From Planktothrix sp. FACHB-1365 (lineage in GTDB: Bacteria; Cyanobacteriota; Cyanobacteriia; Cyanobacteriales; Microcoleaceae): a stretch of DNA of 64,000 nt. A program made the position numbers and the translations under genes. The stretch covers positions 1 through 64,000 of the forward strand of contig NZ_JACJSC010000020.1 of assembly GCF_014697575.1 (NCBI RefSeq), given 5' to 3'. The notes below the pieces were generated by a model. The model ran no database searches and was not told the DNA's origin. It was given only the letters and a program-made list of their open reading frames with translations. Shown one piece after another: positions 1 to 9,097 of the stretch (positions within the stretch are counted from its first letter, which is position 1; every line of letters begins with the position of its first letter).

Positions 1-208
1 CTTCTAAATAAGAGCTTGCTAAACCGTGGGTGTACCAGGAAGTAACAAATGTGGTTCCGGTTAACCAGCCACCAAGGGCTAGATAAGCACAGGGAAACAG
101 TAGAACTCCTGACCAACCCACGAAGACAAAACGATCGCGTTTGAGCCAGTCGTCGAGGACATCAAACCATCCCCGTTGCACTTGCGGTCTTTCGACTGCA
201 ATAGTCAT
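1..208 (-). CDS. psbD: Photosystem II D2 protein, N-terminal part (cut by window edge)
   Basis: Reading the minus strand from the ATG at 206-208 gives [20 protein letters not shown] and continues with the strongly conserved D2 N-terminus, including [26 protein letters not shown] and LASSYLEG. D2 is one of the two core reaction-centre polypeptides of photosystem II and binds the special-pair chlorophylls and QA in the thylakoid membrane. Only the first 69 codons are inside the window and the gene runs off the left edge. A GGAG ribosome-binding site lies about 10 bases upstream of the start. In cyanobacteria psbD usually precedes psbC, which would be outside. The identification is from sequence and is very secure. 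Confidence 0.97.
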   Translation of the reverse strand, partial: MTIAVERPQVQRGWFDVLDDWLKRDRFVFVGWSGVLLFPCAYLALGGWLTGTTFVTSWYTHGLASSYLE

Positions 209-407
209 GGACGCAAATCTCCGAATATATATAATGACAAGTCGTAAAGAGTCATGTGCTCCCATTAAGCTCCTCTCATCTGGCATAGCAGAATCTGAGA
301 AATTTGATGAGTACAGTTAATGTTTCTTTACGTGTCTTCATAGTATAGAGGTAAATCTTAAGTTCAGCAACTCTTTTGCGTCCAAAATTCAAAAAAGAGG
401 GAACAAG

Positions 408-447
408 CTCCCCAAACCCCCCGTGTACGGAGGGCTTAGGGGGGAGG
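408..447. repeat. C/G-rich inverted repeat, possible terminator
   Basis: The block CTCCCCAAACCCCCC, then GTGTAC, then GGAGGG and GGGGGGAG is largely self-complementary and sits downstream of gatC. It may end the ycf3-gatC transcript or simply be a dispersed palindrome. No T-run clearly marks it as an intrinsic terminator. Confidence 0.35.
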
Positions 448-485
448 GATCACCGAACAGACAATGGGCAATGGGGAGTAGGCAC

Positions 486-531
486 TTTAACAGGCTTTAA
501 CAGGCTTTAACAGGCAAGATGCCTGTTCCAC
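486..531. repeat. Decamer tandem repeat ending in a hairpin element (copy 1 of 3)
   Basis: TTTAACAGGC is repeated head-to-tail three times, and the last copy forms the left arm of a hairpin: AACAGGC, loop AAGAT, arm GCCTGTT, then CCAC. The hairpin element recurs at 16568-16586 and, with a paired base change, at 31658-31676. Confidence 0.75.
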
Positions 532-564
532 AGATCTCAACCCAGAGTTTTATGAGAGTGCAGA

Positions 565-858
565 TTATTCTTCGGCCATAATTTTAGGGACTTTGAAATA
601 GTCTCCCTCTTGTGCGGGGGCGTTGGCTAGAATATTGTCCCGTTTGGCATAGGGTTCCCCTTGATCAGGTCGAGTAATATTACTCATTTCAATGGCTCGT
701 GTCATGGGAGGAACTTTAGCCGTATCGAGTTCATTTAATTGCTCGAAATAATCTAAAATTTCACCCAGTTGAGCCGTAAATTTTTCTTCTTCTTCTGGGG
801 TTAATTTTAGTCTAGCGAGATGAGCGACTTTACCAACTTGTTCACGATCAATTGACAT
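565..858 (-). CDS. gatC: Asp/Glu-tRNA amidotransferase subunit C
   Basis: The 97-residue product matches GatC along its whole length. It opens with the typical [20 protein letters not shown] helix, followed by [16 protein letters not shown], the conserved PMTRAIEM segment and an acidic C-terminus with DYFKVPKI. GatC wraps around and stabilises the GatA amidase in the GatCAB complex, which converts Glu-tRNA(Gln), and in many bacteria Asp-tRNA(Asn), to the correct amide in the cytoplasm. It lies 54 bases downstream of ycf3 on the same strand and may be co-transcribed with it. Length and motifs are normal. The start is the first ATG and agrees with family length. Confidence 0.95.
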   Translation of the reverse strand: MSIDREQVGKVAHLARLKLTPEEEEKFTAQLGEILDYFEQLNELDTAKVPPMTRAIEMSNITRPDQGEPYAKRDNILANAPAQEGDYFKVPKIMAEE

Positions 859-912
859 AGTTTTCTTAAATTAATAACAGGTGAATGGGAAAAATGATCA
901 ACGGTAAAACCT

Positions 913-1434
913 TTAGAAATAAACATCAATCTTGCTTCTTCCGGTAACTTTCAGCCAGTTTTGAGCTTCAATATAGTTATTGGGTGCTAACTGAATAGCT
1001 CTGATCCAATATTCCGCAGCTTTGCGAAATTCTTGTTCCGCTTTCTCCTCATCTCCAGCTTCTTTGGCTTTTTCTCCTTGATAATGATAAATGACCGCAA
1101 TATTATTCAAAGCTTGAGGCATTCGGGGGTTTAATTCAATAGATTGGTGATAATACTCTAAGGCTTCTTCATGTTCGCCATTACTGGCATGAATTAACCC
1201 AATATTATAGAGAATAAAACTCCGATCATAGGGATCTTCTTCTAAGGTTAATGCTTCATAATAATTTTCTAAAGCTTCTGCATATTCCCCATCCGCCTGG
1301 GCTGACATTCCATCTCGATAGTAAGCAAAGGCTTCTTTAGCTTTTTGGTTGGTAGGCAGCATCTTGAGAATCATATCTGCCATAACCGTAAAGGTTTTAT
1401 CAATAAAGTTATCGTTCCGTTGTGATCTCGGCAT
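913..1434 (-). CDS. ycf3: Photosystem I assembly protein Ycf3
   Basis: The 173-residue protein begins [20 protein letters not shown], the hallmark N-terminus of Ycf3, and carries three TPR units from about residue 35 to 155 (for example the region with [20 protein letters not shown] and the one with [15 protein letters not shown]). Ycf3 is a thylakoid-associated chaperone needed to assemble PsaA/PsaB into photosystem I. Length is that of the family. It precedes gatC by 54 bases on the same strand. Although it is a TPR protein it is a core photosynthesis gene, and its repeats lack the aromatic signature of the glycosylation-type TPR genes elsewhere in the window. Confidence 0.96.
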   Translation of the reverse strand: MPRSQRNDNFIDKTFTVMADMILKMLPTNQKAKEAFAYYRDGMSAQADGEYAEALENYYEALTLEEDPYDRSFILYNIGLIHASNGEHEEALEYYHQSIELNPRMPQALNNIAVIYHYQGEKAKEAGDEEKAEQEFRKAAEYWIRAIQLAPNNYIEAQNWLKVTGRSKIDVYF

Positions 1435-1518
1435 AAAATTTTAATCTCCAAAGGTTGAGGCGGAGAACTTCAGGATTTGAGGAAGTTCATTCACAGCCTA
1501 TTGCAATCATGTTACCTT

Positions 1519-1560
1519 AATCAGTTATCAGTTATCAGTTATCAGTCATCAGTCATCAGG
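1519..1560. repeat. 7-bp short tandem repeat (CAGTTAT/CAGTCAT)
   Basis: About five and a half head-to-tail copies of the heptamer CAGTTAT, drifting to CAGTCAT, lie just upstream of ycf3. The complementary form runs at 16170-16201 between nusA and ylxR, and a short remnant is at 47060-47074. Such heptamer runs are characteristic of filamentous cyanobacterial intergenic DNA. Confidence 0.85.
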
Positions 1561-1591
1561 GAGCAATGGGAAATAGAATAAATTCTGATTG

Positions 1592-1628
1592 CCCATTGCC
1601 TATTCCCTATTGCCTATTCCCTATTGCC
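1592..1628. repeat. 14-bp tandem repeat (TATTCCCTATTGCC)
   Basis: About two and a half copies of a 14-base unit abut the stop codon of the neighbouring dehydrogenase gene. This is intergenic simple-repeat DNA with no visible coding role. Confidence 0.7.
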
Positions 1629-2444
1629 TTAACAGTCCGCTTCGGTGAGGATGGGATAGGATTTTTGGATTTTTTGGGTGACGGGGGATGTCAACAGAAG
1701 AATTTTTTCCATCAACCAAGGCGCAAAGCGGTTGCACCAAACGGCTAAATGGCTTTGCCATCCGACTAAAATTTCTGAGGTGTCTTTATCCAACCCCGCG
1801 ACTAACACCTTGGCAACTTGTTCGGGGGTCATGGGAACTACCCAACGGAAAAGTTTTAAATCCCGTGTCATATCCGTATCCGTTAAGGTGGGTAATAAGG
1901 CCATAACGCGAATATTGTAGGTGGCTAATTCCCGACGTAAGGCTTCGGTAAATCCTAAAATCGCGAATTTGGTCGCCGAATAGGTGGACATGGTGGGAGC
2001 CGCAATTTTTCCCATTAAACTCGATACATTTACAATTGTTCCCGATTTACGGTGGGCCATGCGTCGGGCAATAGCATGAGTAATGGTATACAACCCGATT
2101 AAATTCAAGGAGATTTCTTCTTGAACATCTAGGAGTTTGGATTGTAAAAAGGGCTTTTGGTGGGCGACTCCAGCACAATTGACTAAAATTTCAATTGGCC
2201 CGTGAGATCGCCAAGCCTGGGCGATGGCAATATTAACTTTCACGGGTTGGGTTAAGTCTAAGGCTAAGGTAACGACTTCCACCCCCATCGGTTCTAATTC
2301 TGTCGCTAATTCAGCTAATCGCTGACGATCTCGTGCTACGAGAATTAGACGTTTGACGTGATGTTGAGCAAATTCTAAGGCAATTGCTCGGCCAATTCCA
2401 CGAGAAGCCCCTGTAATTAGGGCTGTTTTTCCTTGAATAGTCAT
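1629..2444 (-). CDS. Short-chain dehydrogenase/reductase (SDR)
   Basis: This is a classical SDR oxidoreductase. The N-terminal Rossmann motif is TGASRGIG at about residues 10-17, the NCAG motif follows near 85, and the active site shows a serine (NVSS) and the YSATK form of YxxxK. Substrate is unknown; the C-terminal extension of hydrophobic and basic residues suggests a membrane-associated reductase, an inference only. I place the start at the ATG at 2442-2444 (MTIQGKTALITG) because AGGAGGTT sits six bases upstream and this start gives 271 residues with the fold beginning at once. A longer reading to 2528 would add 28 residues that do not look like an SDR. No operon partner is evident. Confidence 0.88.
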   Translation of the reverse strand: MTIQGKTALITGASRGIGRAIALEFAQHHVKRLILVARDRQRLAELATELEPMGVEVVTLALDLTQPVKVNIAIAQAWRSHGPIEILVNCAGVAHQKPFLQSKLLDVQEEISLNLIGLYTITHAIARRMAHRKSGTIVNVSSLMGKIAAPTMSTYSATKFAILGFTEALRRELATYNIRVMALLPTLTDTDMTRDLKLFRWVVPMTPEQVAKVLVAGLDKDTSEILVGWQSHLAVWCNRFAPWLMEKILLLTSPVTQKIQKSYPILTEADC

Positions 2445-2528
2445 CGCAAAAACCTCCTGTTGAGGAGGAATTCGGTGCAATTTCGCCAGGGATTTAGAAT
2501 AAAATTTCTTTCCATCCCCGCCTAACAA

Positions 2529-2998
2529 CGGTTAGAAACACCGATATTCCTCTATGCAGAGTTGAAACAATCTTGAAAGGTTAAAAATTTTGGATCATGA
2601 GTGTAGAGATCAGTAATGGGTCATGATTAGACAACAGACCGGGCTATCTTTTTTCCTTAATTCCTGGTGAATAGAGCAACATTGATTTCACCCATGGCTC
2701 AAATGTCTCCTCAATACGAGCATTGATTGGAAAGACCCTCTATGCACAATCTAACAAGCCAATCAAGAACTTGCAACAATTTTTAATAAAATTTGCTTAA
2801 TATTACTTCATAATTGATAAATAGACCGGAGTTGTCAGGCTATCTGATGCCTTACCCTGATGGAGTTAGGGAATATGAGTGGCGCACAAAACATTCGGAA
2901 TTTGAACCTCTGCCCACCCAACACCGGAAACCTTACGCCTGATAAACTATCTGTATTAACACAACGTCTATATTGATACTCTATTTTCACGATTGATC
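2529..2998. other. Intergenic region upstream of the first TPR-GT61 gene
   Basis: This 470-base stretch separates the divergent dehydrogenase and TPR-GT61 genes and should carry the promoters of both. No clear terminator, riboswitch or repeat was recognised. A 33-codon open frame at 2875-2976 (ATG, with GGAG upstream at 2862) ends 22 bases before the TPR gene start; it has no recognisable family and may be chance or a leader peptide. Confidence 0.4.
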
Positions 2999-5659
2999 AT
3001 GCCATTGTCTGATACTCCAGAGAAAACAGTTTTTGATTTGCACGCCGAGGCACATCGCTATATCGCCCAACAGCAGTTTGATGAGGCGGTTGAAGTCTGT
3101 CAGCAAGCACTGAAGTTGCAACCTCGCTTCCTCCCGACTTACAGTACGATGGGGTTGGCCAAACAATTGCAAGGAAAACTGGATGAAGCTAAATTTTGGT
3201 ATACCAAAGCCCTCGACCTCAAACCCGATTGGGTGGAAGTTCATGCTAATTTAGGGACGGTATATGTTCAACAACAGCAATGGCAAGAAGCCCTGCAATC
3301 TTATCAAACTGCGCTGCATTTTAAACCTAATCAAGCCATAATTTATCAGAATTTATATAGGGTTTGGATTAATCTCAATCAACCAGAAGAAGCGAATCAT
3401 GCTTGGTTTCAAGCCTTAATTTTAGAGCCACAATGCGTTTCTCCTCAAGATTATATGGATTTTGGAAAAACGTTAATTGAAAAAGGCAAATTAGATCAAG
3501 CTCTGGAACTGTATACTAAGGGCGTAGAAATTTATCCCAATTGGCCCCACTCCTATTTTAGTTTGGGAGAAGCTTTAAGCCGGAAACAACAATGGGATGA
3601 AGCGATCGCCGCCTATAATCAAGCAATTAGTCTTGATTCTAATAGTAATCTGTTTTATCAAAGTTTAGGAGATGCGTTAGTTCAGCAGAAACAATGGGAA
3701 GAAGCGATCGCAAATTACCAAAAAGCCATTGAACTCAGCCCGAATTTTTCCTGGACATATCATCAACTGGGAAATGCTTTATCTGAACAACAAAGATGGG
3801 AAGAAGCCACCCTTGCTTATTACCAAGGAATTGCCCTTAATCCTAAATTTTTCGGTTCTTATTTTAAATTAGGAGAAATTTGTTCTAAAACCGGAAAACA
3901 CCAAGAAGCTGTTGATTGGTATTGCCAAGCTATTGAGATTAATCCTGATAGCTTTTGGTTGCATTTTACCCTAGGAAATAGCTTGTTGGAAATGCAACAG
4001 TTTGAGGAAGCTTTAACTTCCTATCAGCAAGCAATTGAACTGGAACCTAATATTGATTGGTTATACCCCCAAATCGGAAAATTATTTACAGGTCAAAAAC
4101 AATGGAATCAGGCAATTGATGCTTATTGTAAAGCCGTTGAACTCAATCCGAATAATCTTTGGCTGTTAGATCAATTAGCAGATACCTTAATTGAACAGGA
4201 GGAAATAGAAACTGCTATTTCCGTTTATCAAAAATGTCTTGAAGTGACTCCCAAAGCTCATGTTTTACATTATCAATTAGGGAATTTATATAACTCTCAA
4301 GGTCAAATTGATGAAGCGATCGCATCCTATCAAACAGCTATTAATCTTAATTCAAAAGTCGCTGAATATTATGCTGGATTAGGAGAAGCTTGGTTAAAAA
4401 AACAAGAATTAGATCTAGCCATGTCCTACTTAATGGACGCTTTACAAATGAAGCCGGATTTAATTGAAGCTTATCAAAATATTGCTAAAATTTTACAGCA
4501 GCAAGGAAAAACAGAAGAAGCTTTAAAATGTTATAACTATAAAGAATTACCTTGGTCACTTTTAGAACAATACTGTTCTATTAATCCTGATCAATTGATT
4601 ACATCAGACTTTAGTTCTCATGTGACTTATATTCCCGTTTATCCAGCTAGTCAAATTTCTCTAAACCCCTCTCGAACAATTGCTCAATTTCATCCCGGCT
4701 TTATTTTTGGTCAAGCTGAAACTCGAAATGCTTTTGTCGTGATATTAGAGAATGGGAAAGTCTGGGGAGATTCAGCGACCAGTGCAATTATGACTGCACA
4801 AAATGAATTACTCACTGATATTTCAACCGGATGCGCTGAATTGGTTTTATCCTCTAATAAATTACCCCCAGCCTATAAAATTGATGGAACGGTTGCCTTT
4901 TTATCCGTGCAATGGGGAGAAGCATTTTATCATTGGTTGTATGATGTTTTACCGGGTATTCATTTGATTCAAGAAAGCGGTATTTCCTTAGATAGTATTG
5001 ATTATTTCGTTTTCAATAGTTATCGTTCTCCCTATCAAAAGCAAACCTTACAAAAATTAGGTATTCCAGAATCCAAAATTATCGAAAGTCGTTATCAACC
5101 TTATATTCAAGCTCAAAAAATTATTGTTCCCGCGCCTAATTTTTTCCATAATTCAACAGCAACTTCTCCTTGGATTTGCAAATTCCTAAAACAACAATTT
5201 GTTTCTCAAGATTTTCAGAAAATCTCTACAAACCGTCGCATCTATATTAGTCGAGAACAAGCAAGTTACCGTCATCTGGTGAATCAAGATGAGTTACTTA
5301 AACGTTTAGAACCCTTGAACTTTGAGAGCGTTGTACTAGAATCTTTAACGATTTCTGAACAAGCCGAATTAATGGCTAGTGCGTCAGTGGTTTTAACTCC
5401 CCATGGTGCGGGCTTATCTAATATTGTGTTTTGTCAGCCTGGAACTAAGGTGATTGAATTATTTGCACCCACTCATATTCCCCCTTGTTATCGAATTATT
5501 AGTAATATCTGTGAGCTAGAACATTATTATTTAATTGGAGAGCTTGTCGAAAATGAAGCTTTAGATGATATTACGTTTTTAGGATTATTAGATATGCGGA
5601 TTAATATCGATGATTTAATGTGCTTACTAGAATTAGCAGGGGTAACAAAACCTGCTTAA
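2999..5659 (+). CDS. TPR protein with C-terminal GT61 glycosyltransferase domain (1 of 5)
   Basis: Residues of about 10-520 form roughly 15 TPR units of 34 residues with the consensus NPNFSW...LGxAL...WEEAI. Residues of about 525-880 form a GT61 (DUF563-type) domain: HWLYDVLPG near 645, YISREQASYR near 760 and the hallmark PHGAGLSN at 801-808, followed by FCQPGTKVIELF. GT61 enzymes transfer pentose or HexNAc residues from nucleotide sugars; here the acceptor is unknown. TPR plus glycosyltransferase resembles eukaryotic O-GlcNAc transferase in layout but uses a different catalytic family. I choose the ATG at 2999; a TTG six bases earlier would add only two residues. The gene heads a three-gene tandem array, 30 bases before the next member. 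Cytoplasmic; no signal peptide. Confidence 0.9.
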   Translation: MPLSDTPEKTVFDLHAEAHRYIAQQQFDEAVEVCQQALKLQPRFLPTYSTMGLAKQLQGKLDEAKFWYTKALDLKPDWVEVHANLGTVYVQQQQWQEALQSYQTALHFKPNQAIIYQNLYRVWINLNQPEEANHAWFQALILEPQCVSPQDYMDFGKTLIEKGKLDQALELYTKGVEIYPNWPHSYFSLGEALSRKQQWDEAIAAYNQAISLDSNSNLFYQSLGDALVQQKQWEEAIANYQKAIELSPNFSWTYHQLGNALSEQQRWEEATLAYYQGIALNPKFFGSYFKLGEICSKTGKHQEAVDWYCQAIEINPDSFWLHFTLGNSLLEMQQFEEALTSYQQAIELEPNIDWLYPQIGKLFTGQKQWNQAIDAYCKAVELNPNNLWLLDQLADTLIEQEEIETAISVYQKCLEVTPKAHVLHYQLGNLYNSQGQIDEAIASYQTAINLNSKVAEYYAGLGEAWLKKQELDLAMSYLMDALQMKPDLIEAYQNIAKILQQQGKTEEALKCYNYKELPWSLLEQYCSINPDQLITSDFSSHVTYIPVYPASQISLNPSRTIAQFHPGFIFGQAETRNAFVVILENGKVWGDSATSAIMTAQNELLTDISTGCAELVLSSNKLPPAYKIDGTVAFLSVQWGEAFYHWLYDVLPGIHLIQESGISLDSIDYFVFNSYRSPYQKQTLQKLGIPESKIIESRYQPYIQAQKIIVPAPNFFHNSTATSPWICKFLKQQFVSQDFQKISTNRRIYISREQASYRHLVNQDELLKRLEPLNFESVVLESLTISEQAELMASASVVLTPHGAGLSNIVFCQPGTKVIELFAPTHIPPCYRIISNICELEHYYLIGELVENEALDDITFLGLLDMRINIDDLMCLLELAGVTKPA

Positions 5660-5990
5660 TCTTGTAGATATTCTATTGGGAATAAAATCATGCAGCCATC
5701 TGAAACACCAGAAAATTCTGTCATTGCTTTATATCAACAAGCGTCTCGCCATATCGCTCAACAGCAATATGAAGAAGCGATTACAACTTGTCAAAACATC
5801 TTACAATTGCAACCTAATTTTGCATTAGCTTACAGTACCATTGGGTTAGCGAAACAATTGCAAGGACAACTAGAGGAAGCTAAATCATACTATGAAAACG
5901 CCTTAAACCTGCAACCGAACTGGGTGGAAGTTATCGGGAATTTAGGGACAGTTTATCTACAACAACAGCAATGGGAAAAGGCGTTAAAAT
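5630..5990 (+). repeat. Homogenised junction segment, copy 1 (pairs with 9038-9398)
   Basis: The end of one TPR-GT61 gene (coding for AGVTKPA), its stop, the 30-base spacer and about the first 100 codons of the next gene are nearly identical to the segment 3408 bases downstream. The spacer itself (CTTGTAGATATTCTATTGGG onward) shows no difference. Confidence 0.8.
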
Positions 5991-8900
5991 ATTATCAAAT
6001 AGCGTTACAGTTAAAACCCAATCAAGTCTGGATTTACCGGAATTTATATACCGTTTGGATGAATCTTAATCAACCTGAAAAAGCACTCGATTGTTGGTAT
6101 CAAGTATTGATTTTAGAACCTCAATGTGTTTCTTCTCAAGATTATATAAACTTTGGGAAAACGTTAATTGAAAAAGGTAAATTAGACCAAGCCCTGGAAC
6201 TTTATACTAAGAGCGTAGAAATCTATCCTAATTTGCCTCAATCTTATTATTGGTTAGGAGAAATTTGCTTTAAAACTGGGAAATTACAACAAGCCATTGA
6301 TTGGTATTGTCAAGCAATTGAGATAAATTCTGATAAATTTTGGTTGTATTTTGCCTTGGGAAATGCCTTATTTGAAACCCAACAGTTTGATGACGCTTTA
6401 GCAGCTTATCAGCAAGCAATTGAATTGGAACCCAATGTGGATTGGTTATATCCCCCACTTGGAAAAGTTTTAACGATTCAACAACAATGGGATCAAGCAA
6501 TTCAGGCTTATTGTAAAGCGGTTGAATTAAATCCTAATCATTTTTGGCTGTTAGATAAATTAACAGAAACCTTGATTGAACAGCAGCAAATTGAGACAGC
6601 GATTCCAGTTTATCAAAATTGTCTTAAAGTCAATCCTAAAGCTCATGTTTTACATTACCATTTAGCGAACTTATATCAATCTCAAGGTCAATGGAATGAC
6701 GCCATCATCCACTATCAAAAAGTGATTCAACTCAGCCCTAATTTTTTTGGAGCATATCCTCAACTGGCAAAAGCTTTATCTGCTCAAAAAAGATGGGAAG
6801 AAGCCATTGATTGTTATCGTCAAGCAATTGAGATAAATCCTGATAGTTTTTTGTTGCATTGTGCCTTGGGAAATGCCTTGTTTGAAACCCAACAGTTTGA
6901 TGACGCTTTAGCAGCTTATCAGCAAGCAATTGAATTGGAACCCAATGTGGATTGGTTATATCCTCAACTGGGAAAAGTTTTAACGATTCAACAACAATGG
7001 AATCAAGCAATTCAGGCTTATTGTAAAGCGGTTGAATTAAATCCTAATCATTTTTGGCTGTTAGATAAATTAATAGAAATCTTAATTGAACAGCAGCAAA
7101 TTGAAACAGCGATTCCAGTTTATCAAGAGTATCTTAAAGTCAATCCTAAAGCTCATGTTTTACATTACCATTTAGCGAACTTATATCAATCTCAAGGTCA
7201 ATGGAATGACGCCATCATCCATTATCAAAAAGTGATTCAACTCAGCCCTAATTTTTTTGGAGCATATCCTCAACTAGCCAATGCTTTATCTGCTCAAAAA
7301 AGATGGGAAGAAGCTATTGATTTTTATCGTCAAGCAATTGAGATAAATCCTAATAGTTTTTGGTTGTATTTTGCCTTGGGAAATGCCTTATTTGAAACCC
7401 AACAGTTTGATGACGCTTTAGCAGCTTATCAGCAAGCAATTGAACTGGAACCCAATGTGGATTGGTTATATCCCCCACTTGGAAAAGTTTTAACGATTCA
7501 ACGACAATGGCATCAAGTCATTCATGCTTATTGTAAAGCAATTGAACTCAATCCGAATCATCTTGGGTTGTTCGATGAATTAGCACAAACCTTAATTGAA
7601 CAGCAGGAATTTGAAACAGCGATTTCAGTTTATCAAGAAGGGGTTAAAATTGCTCCTAAAATTGATATTTTACATTACATTTTGGGCAATTTATACAAAT
7701 TGCAAGGTCAAGGAAATGAAGCGATCACATCTTATGAAAAGGCCATCAATATTAATGCTAATGTTGCTGAATATTATGCAGTGTTAGGAGAAGTGTGGTT
7801 AAAGAAACAAGAATTAGAGCAGGCAACATTCTACCTGATGGAATCTTTAAAAATGAAGTCAGATTTATTTCCAGTTTATGATAATATTGCTGAAATTCTA
7901 CAGCAGCAAGGAAAAACTCAAGAGGCTGTAGATTGTTATAATCATAAAAAATTGCCTCGATCAATTATAGAACAATATTGCTTTATAAATCCCGATCAAT
8001 TAATTACATCAGACCTTAGTTCTAATATTACTTATATTCCGGTTTATCCCAATAGCCAAATCTCTTTGAAACCCTCCCGAACAATTTCTCAAGATCATCC
8101 AGCGATGATGATCTTTAGTCAAATACACAATCGAAATGCTTTTGTAGTGACGTTAGACAATGGCAGAGTCTGGGGAAATGCAGCTACAACTGCAATTATA
8201 ACGGCACAAAATGAGCTATTAACTGATATTTCTACAGGGTGTGGTGAATTAGTTTTATCCTCGAATAAATTACCCCCAGCCTATAAAATTGATGGAACTG
8301 TTGCCTTTTTATCAAGTCAATGGAGAGAGGGTTTTTACCATTGGATGTATGAGCTATTGCCAGGAATTCATTTAATTCAACAAAGCGGTATTTCTTTAAA
8401 CAGTATCGATTATTTCGTTTTCAACAGTTATCATTATGCCTTCCAAAAAGAAACACTACAGAAATTAGGTATTCCAGAATCAAAAATTATTGAGAGTTGC
8501 CATCAACCTCACATTCAAGCCAAGAAAGTTATTGTTCCTGCACCTAATATTTACCATGTAGCGTCTGATTGGATTTGCCAATTTTTAAAGCAACACTTGG
8601 TTAATCAAGATGTTTACAAAATCCCAGCAAATCGTCGCCTTTATATCAGTCGAGCACAAGCAAATCATCGCCACCTTCTGAATGAAGATAAGTTACTGCA
8701 AAGTTTAAAACCATTCAACTTTGAGACTGTTGTACTAGAATCTTTAACGATTGCTGAACAAGCTAAATTAATGGCGAGTGCTTCAGTGGTTTTAGCACCT
8801 CATGGTGCGGGATTATCCAATCTTGTTTTCTGTCAACCAGGAACTAAAGTGATTGAGTTATTTCCTCCAAGTTATGTACCACCTTGTTATCGAATTATTA

Positions 8901-9067
8901 GTAATTTTTGTGGGTTAGAACATTACTATTTAATTGGAGAACTGGTAGATGCGGGTGCAGATCAAACAGAACAGGATCTGACCCGTTCGGGATGGTTGAA
9001 TATACAAATTAATATCGATGATTTAATCAGTTTACTGGAATTAGCAGGGGTAACAAAACCTGCTTAA
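5690..9067 (+). CDS. TPR protein with C-terminal GT61 domain, internally triplicated TPR block (2 of 5)
   Basis: The 1125-residue protein is the longest of the GT61 paralogues. Residues of about 5-755 are TPR units and about 760-1120 are the GT61 domain (HWMYELLPG at 884, YISRAQANHR, PHGAGLSN at 1037-1044). The extra length comes from a 510-bp, 170-residue block (exactly five TPRs) repeated in tandem: the landmark FETQQFDDALAAYQQAIELE recurs three times at a spacing of 510 bases (6381, 6891, 7401). The repeats are nearly identical in DNA, so the expansion is recent. The ATG start has a near-identical context to the one at 9098. Likely role is glycosyl transfer in the same pathway as its neighbours, perhaps with a different reach or acceptor because of the longer solenoid. 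Confidence 0.9.
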   Translation: MQPSETPENSVIALYQQASRHIAQQQYEEAITTCQNILQLQPNFALAYSTIGLAKQLQGQLEEAKSYYENALNLQPNWVEVIGNLGTVYLQQQQWEKALKYYQIALQLKPNQVWIYRNLYTVWMNLNQPEKALDCWYQVLILEPQCVSSQDYINFGKTLIEKGKLDQALELYTKSVEIYPNLPQSYYWLGEICFKTGKLQQAIDWYCQAIEINSDKFWLYFALGNALFETQQFDDALAAYQQAIELEPNVDWLYPPLGKVLTIQQQWDQAIQAYCKAVELNPNHFWLLDKLTETLIEQQQIETAIPVYQNCLKVNPKAHVLHYHLANLYQSQGQWNDAIIHYQKVIQLSPNFFGAYPQLAKALSAQKRWEEAIDCYRQAIEINPDSFLLHCALGNALFETQQFDDALAAYQQAIELEPNVDWLYPQLGKVLTIQQQWNQAIQAYCKAVELNPNHFWLLDKLIEILIEQQQIETAIPVYQEYLKVNPKAHVLHYHLANLYQSQGQWNDAIIHYQKVIQLSPNFFGAYPQLANALSAQKRWEEAIDFYRQAIEINPNSFWLYFALGNALFETQQFDDALAAYQQAIELEPNVDWLYPPLGKVLTIQRQWHQVIHAYCKAIELNPNHLGLFDELAQTLIEQQEFETAISVYQEGVKIAPKIDILHYILGNLYKLQGQGNEAITSYEKAININANVAEYYAVLGEVWLKKQELEQATFYLMESLKMKSDLFPVYDNIAEILQQQGKTQEAVDCYNHKKLPRSIIEQYCFINPDQLITSDLSSNITYIPVYPNSQISLKPSRTISQDHPAMMIFSQIHNRNAFVVTLDNGRVWGNAATTAIITAQNELLTDISTGCGELVLSSNKLPPAYKIDGTVAFLSSQWREGFYHWMYELLPGIHLIQQSGISLNSIDYFVFNSYHYAFQKETLQKLGIPESKIIESCHQPHIQAKKVIVPAPNIYHVASDWICQFLKQHLVNQDVYKIPANRRLYISRAQANHRHLLNEDKLLQSLKPFNFETVVLESLTIAEQAKLMASASVVLAPHGAGLSNLVFCQPGTKVIELFPPSYVPPCYRIISNFCGLEHYYLIGELVDAGADQTEQDLTRSGWLNIQINIDDLISLLELAGVTKPA
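6270..7800 (+). repeat. 510-bp in-frame tandem repeat, three copies (last partial)
   Basis: Within the second TPR-GT61 gene a 510-base unit recurs with landmarks at 6381, 6891 and 7401. It encodes five TPRs of 34 residues. Copies 1 and 2 are almost identical over most of their length; copy 3 drifts away after about 7500. Exact boundaries need a self-alignment. Confidence 0.85.
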
Positions 9068-9097
9068 TCTTGTAGATATTCTATTGGGAATAAAATC

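Larger units (their letters stand above)
209..564. other. Intergenic region between gatC and psbD with repeats
   Basis: No gene is seen in these 356 bases. They must hold the psbD promoter (minus strand) and the end of the gatC transcript. Visible elements are a G/C-rich self-complementary block at about 408-447 (CTCCCC arm, GTAC centre, GGGGAG arm), which could fold into a terminator-like hairpin, and three tandem TTTAACAGGC decamers at about 486-515 that run into a 19-base hairpin repeat. Confidence 0.5.

Noticed and set aside
913-1434. Ycf3 as part of the TPR glycosylation set
   Set aside because: It has the diagnostic Ycf3 N-terminus and lacks the NPNFSW aromatic signature.
1566-1920. 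Plus-strand open frames over the dehydrogenase gene
   Set aside because: They overlap a complete SDR gene with all motifs on the minus strand and partly consist of the TATTCCC repeat.
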